This document shows, one piece after another, positions 1 through 6,574 of a DNA stretch of 64,000 nucleotides. Under the pieces are notes generated by a model. That model had not been told where the DNA came from and made no database searches. It saw only the letters and a list, made by a program, of their open reading frames with translations. This DNA is from Xaviernesmea oryzae. GTDB taxonomy: Bacteria > Pseudomonadota > Alphaproteobacteria > Rhizobiales > Rhizobiaceae. How positions within the stretch are numbered: position 1 is the stretch's first letter; each line of letters begins with the position of its first letter. The translations under genes were made by a program, and so were the position numbers. Where the stretch lies: assembly GCF_900109605.1 (NCBI RefSeq), contig NZ_FOAM01000008.1:1-64000 (forward strand), read 5' to 3'.

Positions 1-256
1 CCAGTTCAACGAGGGTCTCAAGCAGAGCGTCCCAAACTCCTTGTTCAGCCCACCGGCGGAAGCGCACATAGACCGAGTTCCACTTTCCGTAGCGCTCATG
101 CATATCGCGCCAGGGGCAGCCAACCCGAAGAACATGCAGCATACCGTTCAGGTATCGTCAATTGTCGTGCGAGGGCCGGGATTTCCTACCGCGTTCGGTG
201 GGTAACAGACCCTCAATGATCCGCCACTCCATATCCGTAAGGTCGCCACGAGCCAA
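1..256 (-). pseudogene. IS5-type transposase N-terminus with in-frame stop
   Basis: Read on the minus strand from a TTG at 256-254, preceded by a GGGAGG ribosome site, the frame gives a typical IS5 N-terminal segment: LTDMEWRIIEGLLP, then RKSRPSHDN, then GCPWRDMHERYGKWNSVYVRFRRWAEQGVW. Between DN and RYLNG lies a TGA at 160-158 (codon 33), where related transposases have a sense codon, probably CGA. The homologous reading continues in the same frame after the stop, so a nonsense mutation rather than a frameshift is the simplest explanation. The gene continues past the left edge, so the catalytic DDE residues cannot be checked. The copy is probably inactive unless the stop is read through. Confidence 0.7.
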
Positions 257-326
257 AGCTGCCTCCCAAAAAGCAGTCTTGAATCATGCTTCCCCTGATT
301 TGGAAATCCACTTTGTCAACAGGGCC
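1..326 (-). mobile_element. IS5-family insertion sequence, 5' end only (cut by window edge)
   Basis: The minus strand begins at about 326 with a terminus reading GGCCCTGTTGACAAAG and runs leftward into a transposase reading frame and out of the window. The layout, with a short terminal repeat, a leader of about 70 bases and an N-terminal helical transposase segment, fits IS5-group elements common in rhizobia. The other terminus and any target duplication are not visible. It borders an open frame at 329-637 that seems to continue into it, so it may have inserted into that gene. Family assignment is from protein resemblance only. Confidence 0.7.
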
Positions 327-340
327 TAAGACTTTGGGCG

Positions 341-637
341 TTGGAGGAACAGGCGAAGAAAGCAATCGTCAAAGGCGCTTGCTTCATGCTGGTATGCTAC
401 GATGTCTGGGACAGGCTGAAAGGCGATGACGATCTCGGCTATTACTATCCCGCCTTTACGACGGTCGCGCAGGTTCGCGAATTTCTGCAGAAGGTTCAAC
501 TCGGTGCGAATACGGCGAGCGGTTCGGCGGATGTCTGCGAGGCGGTGGTAGACTTGTCGCGTGCCCGTGAAGGGTGGCACGTTTCATTGTGCGAGGAGCC
601 AAGCGCGTGGCTCGCCCGCATGAACGGCATGCATTGA
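341..637 (+). CDS. hypothetical protein, probably truncated by the IS
   Basis: A 98-residue frame with no family I recognise. The only start is a TTG at 341, 15 bases from the IS terminus, and the frame stays open upstream to the IS border, so the original N-terminus may have been lost to the insertion. The protein contains a hydrophobic cysteine-bearing stretch (ACFMLVCYDVWDRL, roughly residues 13-26) and then an acidic, mixed helical C-terminus. There are no clear membrane segments or catalytic motifs. It lies upstream of another unknown gene in the same direction, at the outer part of the mobile region. Expression is doubtful if the promoter was displaced. Confidence 0.45.
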   Translation: MEEQAKKAIVKGACFMLVCYDVWDRLKGDDDLGYYYPAFTTVAQVREFLQKVQLGANTASGSADVCEAVVDLSRAREGWHVSLCEEPSAWLARMNGMH

Positions 638-699
638 GCGCCGGACAGCCGGAAGCCGAGGACGGCAAAACTTCGTTTGAATCAGAGAGGTGTTTTTAA

Positions 700-954
700 A
701 TGGCTTTGAGGGGTGATGTAGGTGGCCTGACCGAGGCGTTTTTGCTGGAACTGATCGGGGAGCAAAAGGAGCGGACCGGTGCATTGGAGGAGAATACGCC
801 GCTCAACCGCTACAGCATCGAGGCGAGCGAAATCATGCAGGAGTGCTGCGCACGAATGATCGACGGCGCGGCGACGGTGGACGATCTTCTCGGTGAGATG
901 TTACGGCGGCAAAAAGTGGCGGCCGAGCGGCATGGCGTATGGGGGCAGCTCTAG
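700..954 (+). CDS. small hypothetical protein (84 aa)
   Basis: The ATG at 700 follows a purine-rich GAGAGG about nine bases upstream. The product is small, predicted largely helical and acidic, with a Cys-Cys pair (EIMQECCARMIDG) near residues 47-59 and a charged C-terminus (LRRQKVAAERHG). No domain is recognised. It runs in the same direction as the preceding unknown gene after a 62-base gap and points toward the convergent toxin-antitoxin pair. It could be a regulatory or accessory protein of the element, but nothing in the sequence shows this. Confidence 0.5.
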   Translation: MALRGDVGGLTEAFLLELIGEQKERTGALEENTPLNRYSIEASEIMQECCARMIDGAATVDDLLGEMLRRQKVAAERHGVWGQL

Positions 955-1009
955 CGGGCAGATGGCGACGACCCGACTTCCAGCAGGTCGCCGAGTATCG
1001 GCGTGAGGA

Positions 1010-1336
1010 TCACAGGCGCATCTCGGCCGGAGCGCCAGGTTGGACACGCGGGCGGACTTCGACGGAAACCTCGACCTCCCGACCCAAAGCTCCGAGAATC
1101 GACGCCAGCCGCTCGAAGCTAAAGCGTTCGATATTTGCCCGCCGGATGCGAGAAAAATCAGCATGGCTGATGCCGGTCTCCTGCTCGGCCTTGCGGGTAG
1201 ACCATTGGCGTTCATCGAGCGCCTTGATGATTTCTGCGGCTAAGACCGCCCTTGCATGGCGAAGGTCCGCATCGTGATAACCGAGATCACGAAAGACATT
1301 CCCGCTTCCGCGTATCAGTTCAAAATCGTCATTCAT
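1010..1336 (-). CDS. XRE-type antitoxin, HigA-like
   Basis: This 108-residue protein has a central helix-turn-helix of the XRE type: ARAVLAAEIIKALDERQWSTRKAEQETGISHADFSRIRR at roughly residues 27-65, typical of antitoxins that neutralise a RelE/HigB-type toxin and repress their own operon. The ATG at 1336 follows a GGAGG six bases upstream and overlaps the stop of the toxin gene by four bases (ATGA), so toxin and antitoxin are translationally coupled, toxin first. That order is usual for HigBA and unlike most other type II systems. Its position inside an accessory region fits an element-stabilising role (inference). Confidence 0.85.
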   Translation of the reverse strand: MNDDFELIRGSGNVFRDLGYHDADLRHARAVLAAEIIKALDERQWSTRKAEQETGISHADFSRIRRANIERFSFERLASILGALGREVEVSVEVRPRVQPGAPAEMRL

Positions 1337-1680
1337 TGCAGTGCCTCCTTCAAGCGCTTGAGCCGTTCGCGGATCAGATCGATTTCCGCTTTCGGGGTGG
1401 CTATTCCCGATTTTGACTTCTTCTGGAAGGCATGAACGACCCATATGTCCGCGCCGATCTGCACGACATATACGACCCGATAAGCCTCGCCCTGATGCTT
1501 CAATGCGAGTTCGAGAACGCCCGACCCGAGGCCCGTGAGGGGTTTGGCGATTAAGGGGTGTCCGCCTGCGGAAACGATGTCGAGCGCATCCGCCAGTTTG
1601 TCACGCGCACCAGCCGGAAAGGCGTCGAAATCCTTTCTTGCGGTCTTGATCCATGAAATGCGCCGGGTGTTGCCTACCAT
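1333..1680 (-). CDS. RelE/HigB-type toxin (phage Gp49-like, DUF891)
   Basis: A 115-residue basic protein with the features of the DUF891/Gp49-like branch of the RelE superfamily: an N-terminal helical pair (TARKDFDAFPAGARDKLADAL), a GLGSGVLEL strand, then EAYRVVYVVQIGADIWVVHAFQKKSKSG, which holds the conserved Y-R-V and F-Q-K-K-S motifs. Members are usually ribosome-dependent mRNA endonucleases; the catalytic residues are not tested here. The gene precedes its antitoxin and overlaps it by four bases. Length is normal and the frame intact, so the pair is probably functional, in contrast to the frameshifted ParE later in this window. Confidence 0.85.
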   Translation of the reverse strand: MVGNTRRISWIKTARKDFDAFPAGARDKLADALDIVSAGGHPLIAKPLTGLGSGVLELALKHQGEAYRVVYVVQIGADIWVVHAFQKKSKSGIATPKAEIDLIRERLKRLKEALQ

Positions 1681-1799
1681 CGATTAAATGGTGTCAAATT
1701 TGCCACCATCTGTCAAGAAAATAACCGAGCACGCGCGTTTGGAATCGGAAGGTCCGATAAGGCGGGCTGTGGATGAAAATTTTGGTAGAAGCGAACCGA

Positions 1800-2561
1800 C
1801 TACGGCACGGCTGCGGCGAAGCCGGTCTGGCGCATCAGCACATCCATATTGTTCGGTAAGGCCGAAGCGCTGGCGGTCAGAGGAGGAGCCGTTTCAGTCT
1901 TCGGATTTTCAAGATTGAGCTTTTGCCTTACGGCTTCTGGCATAGTCTCGGCGAGGTCCGCTTTCAGACGGCCCAACTCGGCATTGGTGATCTCACCCTT
2001 GTCAAGACGTTCGCGGGCGGCATCAAGTCTTTGCTGGTAGTCGAGCAGCGCCTGACGCTCGGCGGTCAAACGCGCTTCCTCGTCGTTCACTCCTTTAAAT
2101 ACCTCCCATTTTGGCTTCTTGTCATCGATGCTGGTCGCGTCAATGACAGTGGATGCAATTTCCTGCCCATGCTCGTCAAAGACACGCTTTCCGTCCTGTG
2201 TTTTGAACACACGGCGACCGTCAGGCAAGACTTGCGCTTGCCCCAACATTATTTCGATCTGATCTTCCACCCGGTCCAAGGCGTCGCGATTTTCCATCAG
2301 GGCTTCGACAGTTTTGGTGTCGTATGTATCGAGTTCCGAGCGGAACTCGATAATCGCTCGCGGCGGTGCAAGGGCCGTTTCGATTGCGTCCGCCGTGTCG
2401 TGATCGCGCTTTTTCTCTTCGACGCGCTCGTGCTCCGCTTCCCGTCTCATCCGAGCCTCGAACCGGGCAAGCTTCAGCTTTTCCAGGACGAAGTCCTTCT
2501 CCAGCGCTGCCGCCAGTGCAAACTCCTCTTTTCGTGTCAGCGGCAGAAGGGTGTGCATCAT
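1800..2561 (-). CDS. hypothetical coiled-coil protein
   Basis: This 253-residue, highly charged protein has no family I recognise. Residues about 20-60 (KLKLARFEARMRREAEHERVE) and 170-220 are rich in Arg, Glu, Lys and Ala and look like coiled coil; the middle (VLPDGRRVFKTQDGKRVFDEHG) looks like a short beta-repeat. No signal peptide or membrane segment is seen. The chosen start is the ATG at 2561, whose second base begins the TGA of the upstream secreted-protein gene, so the two genes are translationally coupled. Similar charged proteins occur in plasmid and integrative elements of alphaproteobacteria as accessory genes, but a function is not shown. Confidence 0.65.
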   Translation of the reverse strand: MMHTLLPLTRKEEFALAAALEKDFVLEKLKLARFEARMRREAEHERVEEKKRDHDTADAIETALAPPRAIIEFRSELDTYDTKTVEALMENRDALDRVEDQIEIMLGQAQVLPDGRRVFKTQDGKRVFDEHGQEIASTVIDATSIDDKKPKWEVFKGVNDEEARLTAERQALLDYQQRLDAARERLDKGEITNAELGRLKADLAETMPEAVRQKLNLENPKTETAPPLTASASALPNNMDVLMRQTGFAAAVP

Positions 2562-2917
2562 TCCCCGCATTTCTGTTTCACGAGAACATCGACAATCGAG
2601 CCAGGTGGGTAGGTCGGATATTTATCGAATGCGTCGTGGATCAGTTTGAGGTTGCTTTTGTCCTTATAATACCAGTCGTAGATGCACCCCAGGCCCGTCT
2701 TCTGCTTGCCGTCCTTGTTGTAGCGGGCAATCGCCAGTCCTTCGATAACGCCTGCAAGATAGGCGGCTCTCTGCTCAGAAGACATTGCATTCATCACTTT
2801 TCCGGCGTCGAACGCATCCCCCTCCGCATGGACTGAAGAAAAAGAAAGCAATGAAGACAGCAGCGTCGCCGGGATTATCTTAGTAAGATCGTAGTATTTA
2901 TGTAGATTATCGATCAC
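2558..2917 (-). CDS. small secreted protein (Rap1a/Tai-like pattern)
   Basis: A 119-residue protein with an N-terminal segment that looks like a signal peptide (IIPATLLSSLLSFSSVHA, cleavage probable after residue 31). The mature part has a helix (SSEQRAAYLAGVIEGLAIARY), a GLGCIYDWYY motif, and an ending of HDAFDKYPTYPPGSIVDVLVKQKCG. Two cysteines and a Y-x-x-P-x-x-P-x-x-x-h-x-x-h-h pattern resemble periplasmic Rap1a/Tai immunity-type proteins; this is a weak resemblance. The gene is first in a two-gene operon with the coiled-coil protein. The upstream 160 bases are AT-rich compared with the chromosome and probably hold its promoter. Confidence 0.6.
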   Translation of the reverse strand: MIDNLHKYYDLTKIIPATLLSSLLSFSSVHAEGDAFDAGKVMNAMSSEQRAAYLAGVIEGLAIARYNKDGKQKTGLGCIYDWYYKDKSNLKLIHDAFDKYPTYPPGSIVDVLVKQKCGE

Positions 2918-3031
2918 CTTAAGGCTCGGTTTTGTTATTATTTGAATAATAGCGCCGCTTTCTGCTAGGATATTATAGAAATTAAGGGGTGCAGGTCGGA
3001 AGTGAGCAGCCCGCCGTCGAAGAGCGATAAG

Positions 3032-3050
3032 GAGCCTTTATGTGAGGCTC
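3032..3050. repeat. inverted repeat upstream of the serine recombinase
   Basis: GAGCCT and AGGCTC form a perfect 6-bp inverted repeat with a 7-base spacer, followed by six A residues, 28 bases before the recombinase start. On the plus strand there is no T-run after the stem, so it is not a normal terminator for rightward transcripts. Small inverted repeats next to resolvase genes can be operator or res subsites; that is only an inference. Confidence 0.4.
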
Positions 3051-3077
3051 AAAAAACCATTAAAGTTTTGAATTACA

Positions 3078-3641
3078 ATGAGAAAAATAGCATATATCCG
3101 TGTTTCGACACCCGACCAGCGCCATGACCGACAGATCATGGGCTTGCGGGACATCTGCCATGAAATTCACATCGAAACGGTGTCGGCATGCAGTGCCCGC
3201 CGCCCCGTCTACGAGAAAGTGTTGACGCTGCTCAAGCCCGGCGACATGCTGGTTGTCTGGGATTTGGACCGGGCGTTTCGCTCGGTGGTGGACGCTCTGA
3301 CCGAAGCCGAGAAACTTCGCAGCCGAGGTGTTCACTTCCAGATCGCAACGCTCAATATCGACACGTCCACGCCCGCCGGAATCTTCGTTTATACGATGCT
3401 TTCCGCGCTGGCAGAGTTTGAGCGGCGTACGCTGTCGCAGCGAACAAAAGAAGGCATGGCAGCGGCCCGGCGCAACGGAGCGCGGATCGGCAGACCGCGC
3501 GCTCTGACCGACGAACAATTGCAGACCGCTCGCCGCGACATCGAGGGCGGCAAGACCGCCGCCAGCGTTGCGCGGGAATTGGGCGTCTATCACTATACGC
3601 TGAGCCGATCATTGAGCCGTCAGCAGATGAGAATATCGTGA
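3078..3641 (+). CDS. serine recombinase (resolvase/invertase family)
   Basis: A 187-residue site-specific recombinase of normal length for resolvases and invertases. The N-terminal catalytic domain begins IAYIRVSTPDQ with nucleophile Ser10 and Arg8; the second active-site cluster WDLDRAFRS supplies Asp64, Arg65 and Arg68. The long E helix follows (EFERRTLSQRTKEGMAAARRNG), and a C-terminal Hin-like helix-turn-helix lies at residues 145-183 (AASVARELGVYHYTLSRSL). These enzymes cut and rejoin at paired sites to resolve cointegrates, invert segments or integrate DNA. Here it stands alone between the cargo genes and the mobilization operon, so it may be the element's integrase/excisionase or a multimer resolvase; the sequence does not settle which. 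Confidence 0.92.
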   Translation: MRKIAYIRVSTPDQRHDRQIMGLRDICHEIHIETVSACSARRPVYEKVLTLLKPGDMLVVWDLDRAFRSVVDALTEAEKLRSRGVHFQIATLNIDTSTPAGIFVYTMLSALAEFERRTLSQRTKEGMAAARRNGARIGRPRALTDEQLQTARRDIEGGKTAASVARELGVYHYTLSRSLSRQQMRIS

Positions 3642-3797
3642 TCTTTATACTGTTCAACAATGCCCAGACGGACCGAATACCGGCGAACGACAACGGAGAT
3701 TTCGACCCGTACCACGATCCCTGGCGTTGATGGCACACGCGTCGACCACGATGCGACATGCATCCTGACGAGCCGACAGGGATCGTGAAGTATCGTG

Positions 3798-4283
3798 TCA
3801 GGACAATTCCCGCCAGTCCTTCCCGGCATCGTAGCAATCGGTAAAGCGCATCGTCTCCAGATGACGGAGCACATCACGCATGTAGAGTGACCGCACGGGG
3901 TCGCGGGCCAGGCAATCCAGCTCCATCTGCGCCAGCACCATCGCATCGAGAATGTTGCCGCGCGCAGTCGTGAACATTTCCCTTGCGAGCGCTTCCGGCT
4001 CTGGAAGCGGGCCGGTCGATCTCCAATGGCTCAATTCTTCAACGAGCCCCGCGCGCGCCTCGGCATAGGTAAGGCCGCAAATCTCGACCAGAAACCGCAG
4101 CACATGCAGGGACGACCATCGAATTTCGCCGTCCACTGCGCTCCGGCCGCCATAGATTTCACCATAGGTGATGCGGTCAGCCTCAGCGCGCCGCATGACA
4201 CCGGCTGGAACGCCGTGAAGCGAGCCAAGCATCGCATAATAACGCTGGATGCCGTCATTGATGCGTTTCTCACTGTCAGACAT
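3798..4283 (-). CDS. hypothetical protein at end of mobilization operon
   Basis: This 161-residue soluble protein has no family I recognise. It is predicted mostly helical, with a conserved-looking N-terminus (SEKRINDGIQRYYAMLGSL) and alternating Leu-rich helices (SSLHVLRFLVEICGLTYAEARAGL). The start is the ATG at 4283, 15 bases after the stop of the VirD4-like gene; longer upstream readings would run into that gene. The tight spacing and shared direction put it at the 3' end of the mobC-relaxase-coupling protein operon, so it is likely a mobilization accessory or regulatory protein (inference from context only). Confidence 0.65.
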   Translation of the reverse strand: MSDSEKRINDGIQRYYAMLGSLHGVPAGVMRRAEADRITYGEIYGGRSAVDGEIRWSSLHVLRFLVEICGLTYAEARAGLVEELSHWRSTGPLPEPEALAREMFTTARGNILDAMVLAQMELDCLARDPVRSLYMRDVLRHLETMRFTDCYDAGKDWRELS

Positions 4284-4297
4284 TATCGGTGTCTCCG

Positions 4298-5803
4298 TTA
4301 TCCAAGGTTTCGTTTGTCGGGCGTACCGGCGTCCGCGCGTAATTCCCGCAAGATGTCGAGCACGTCCGCATCCGCCGAGGCAGACTGGGTTGGCTCGGGA
4401 GCCGGAAGGGAAAGAGGCCCGGCTTGCGTCAGCCACTCGTATTTGTCCGGCTTGAGCCGGACATCGCGGAGCAGGCCGCTGACCTCCCGCCGTTCCCAGA
4501 AATTCGGCATCGAAACCGTGAAAAAGCCGAAGTCGCGAGATTCCAGAAGGCCGGTCTCGCCGCCAGTCACCTCCCGGATATCCTCTACCTGCAACAACGG
4601 CCGGGATTGTTCGACGAGGTTGTCGCCCGATCCCGGCACCTGGCTCGCCGAGACGTTGAAGCCGCGCACCATAACGGAGGTTTTGCCCGAACGGTGCTCG
4701 ATATCGCGCAAGGTGTCATTGTCGGGCAGTCCGCGATAAAGCGTATGCGCGACCGCCTTTTTCCAGATGCGGGCCGTCTCGCGCCCGTAGCGGGCTTCGA
4801 TCTGCGCCGCAGCATTCTGGAAAACCCCGAGAAAGTTGATGCCGCCCTGCCGGTAGAGCGTCAGGATTTCCGGGAAGTTCGAGACATAGAGCTGGCCCCA
4901 TTCCTCGCCGACGACGAGGGCGCGAAGCGGACCGGAGGCATCGGCGAAACGCTCGATCACGGCGGCGGTCATCGCCCCGACGAAGCTTCGGCTGGTTTCC
5001 GACCGGGCCGAGCCGATGATGAACAATGCACTGCGCTCGCGCTTCATTTCGGCCGGATCGAATGTGTTTCGGTCCGTCGCCAAGCGCCCGGCCGATCCCC
5101 GCTGAAAACCTTGCAGCCGCTCCAGAATGACCGAGGCATAGGCGTTCCACTGGTCGCGGGATTCGGTCATGCTGGCGATCTGGCGGCACATGCCTGCATC
5201 GTCCTGCATTCGGGAATCGGACGCCCAGAGCCTCAAATCCTCGGCAATCTCCTCCGGCCCACGACCGTAGAAATCCCAGAGTCCGCCTGCCGTGCAGGCC
5301 CAGCGTTCGGACGCAAACAGCGCCGTGATCTTGTTATAGAGCGCAAACGCGATGCGGACGCCCAGACCGATCCAGCGATGCGCGGGGTTCGGATCGATCG
5401 GTACAAGGTAGCTCGCGGCGTCGTAGGCGACCTCGCCGACAATGGGCCGCAGCGCGCTTCGCGCCGCGACCTCCAAAAGCCGCGTATTGAAATTGTAGCT
5501 CTCCGACGGATAGCCGTAGAGCTGGCCGGGATTGATGAAGCGAACCCGGTAGCCCTGCCGCGCAAGCGTCTTCCAGGTCACCCAGGCCAGTTCCGCATCC
5601 TTCGGATCGGTGATGATCTTCGTCAGGTGGGCGGTGCGCGGCGAGACCAGATTGACGCCGAGGAACCGGGCGAGCTTGCCTTTGCCAGCCTGTGCATCGA
5701 TGGCAACAGGCTCGGTCCCGTCATAGACGAGCGGACGGCCGCCGCGGAAGCCGAGTTCGATCCCGCATCGAACGGGACGATGGGCGGTCGGGTCTCTCAT
5801 CAT
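4298..5803 (-). CDS. VirD4/TraG-like conjugative coupling protein without membrane anchor
   Basis: This 501-residue protein has the layout of a type IV coupling ATPase that delivers relaxase-DNA to a secretion channel. Its nucleotide-binding region starts almost at once: a Walker-A-like IDAQAGKGKLARFLGVNL (residues 35-52) and a Walker-B-like ALVVGEEWGQL (295-305), followed by GGINFLGVFQNAAQIEARYG-type helicase features (some residues omitted here) and a late TLYRGLPDNDT. VirD4 proteins usually begin with two membrane helices; none is present. The Walker A lacks the usual Ser/Thr after GK (GKG here) and Walker B has GEE instead of DE. The ATG pair at 5803-5798 overlaps the stop of the preceding gene, showing coupling. 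Confidence 0.75.
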   Translation of the reverse strand: MMRDPTAHRPVRCGIELGFRGGRPLVYDGTEPVAIDAQAGKGKLARFLGVNLVSPRTAHLTKIITDPKDAELAWVTWKTLARQGYRVRFINPGQLYGYPSESYNFNTRLLEVAARSALRPIVGEVAYDAASYLVPIDPNPAHRWIGLGVRIAFALYNKITALFASERWACTAGGLWDFYGRGPEEIAEDLRLWASDSRMQDDAGMCRQIASMTESRDQWNAYASVILERLQGFQRGSAGRLATDRNTFDPAEMKRERSALFIIGSARSETSRSFVGAMTAAVIERFADASGPLRALVVGEEWGQLYVSNFPEILTLYRQGGINFLGVFQNAAAQIEARYGRETARIWKKAVAHTLYRGLPDNDTLRDIEHRSGKTSVMVRGFNVSASQVPGSGDNLVEQSRPLLQVEDIREVTGGETGLLESRDFGFFTVSMPNFWERREVSGLLRDVRLKPDKYEWLTQAGPLSLPAPEPTQSASADADVLDILRELRADAGTPDKRNLG

Positions 5804-6027
5804 AGCCCCGACTCCCGTAGCTTTTCCGGGTCGTCGAGCCGTGCCGTTCCCAGAGCGCCGCTGGGATTGGCGTCCAGCATGCCCTGAAGCTGGGCGGCGG
5901 CAAGGCGTTCCGCTTTCGCCCGCGCGATCCGGGCCTGCGCCGCATCCTCCCAGCCCAGCCGCTGCTGCGAATGCGACTCCAGCGTCCAGAGTAGATGGTA
6001 AAGTCCGGTGAATACCCGCAGGCTCAT
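5800..6027 (-). CDS. small hypothetical protein between membrane protein and VirD4-like gene
   Basis: A 75-residue protein: an N-terminal hydrophobic-aromatic stretch (MSLRVFTGLYHLLWTLES) then an Ala/Arg-rich helix (AAQARIARAKAERLAAAQLQGML) and an acidic tail. It starts at the ATG at 6027, which overlaps the TGA of the upstream gene and has GGAGG seven bases before it; an ATG six bases earlier is too close to the ribosome site. Its own stop overlaps the start of the VirD4-like gene. Both ends are thus coupled, suggesting a subunit made in step with its neighbours. No known family is recognised. Confidence 0.7.
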   Translation of the reverse strand: MSLRVFTGLYHLLWTLESHSQQRLGWEDAAQARIARAKAERLAAAQLQGMLDANPSGALGTARLDDPEKLRESGL

Positions 6028-6545
6028 TTCCATGCCTCCTCTCGATCGTCCCAATTTGCGAAGGTGAAAGGGCAATCCCGGCATTCCGGCCGATCCGGAT
6101 CGGGCATCTGCGGCTTGGGCTTCGGCGTTGGCTTGGGAAGCTGGGGCGGGATCGACGCAGGCATTGCAGTGATTTCGGTGGGCTGCTGCTCCTCGCCCCT
6201 GAGGAGGGCAATGCCGAGCGATCCGCCGACATATCCGCCGATCATGAGATAGACGAGCCAGCGGCTCCAATCGAACGGCGACTGAAACAGCAGCGAGCTA
6301 AAGGCGGCGAAGGCTGGAAGGGTGACGATCCCGATCAAGCCTCGATAGACGAACCAGCGGGCTTCTTCCGGCTCGATTGTGGCGCCTGCGATCGTGATCG
6401 GCCTGAACCACGCGCAGAGGGCGATGAGCGTCAGGATCATCGCGAGGAAGGAAGCCAGGGCGAAGACCAGCAGGGCCGCTATCGCTATGAAGGCGAAACC
6501 GATCCCCAACCCCGCCGTTTCGGCATTGTTGTTCTGTGACGACAT
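6024..6545 (-). CDS. membrane protein of mobilization operon
   Basis: A 173-residue integral membrane protein. Hydrophobic segments are seen near residues 12-47 (enough for two helices: GIGFAFIAIAALLVFALASF then LAMILTLIALCAWF), 68-88 and 93-115, followed by a cytosolic Pro/Lys-rich linker (PKPTPKPKP) and a C-terminal CRDC pair. The start at 6545 is preferred because GGAGA lies seven bases upstream; an ATG two codons earlier is too close. It sits between the relaxase and the coupling protein, with ATGA coupling to the next gene. It may supply the membrane anchor that the coupling protein lacks, an inference from context and topology. Confidence 0.75.
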   Translation of the reverse strand: MSSQNNNAETAGLGIGFAFIAIAALLVFALASFLAMILTLIALCAWFRPITIAGATIEPEEARWFVYRGLIGIVTLPAFAAFSSLLFQSPFDWSRWLVYLMIGGYVGGSLGIALLRGEEQQPTEITAMPASIPPQLPKPTPKPKPQMPDPDRPECRDCPFTFANWDDREEAWK

Positions 6546-6574
6546 GCGCATTCTCCTTTCCGGTTGAGTGGGTG

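Noticed and set aside
4424-5887. Plus-strand frame of 487 codons opposite the VirD4-like gene
   Set aside because: The minus strand has coherent motifs and overlapping start/stop sites; the plus frame has none.
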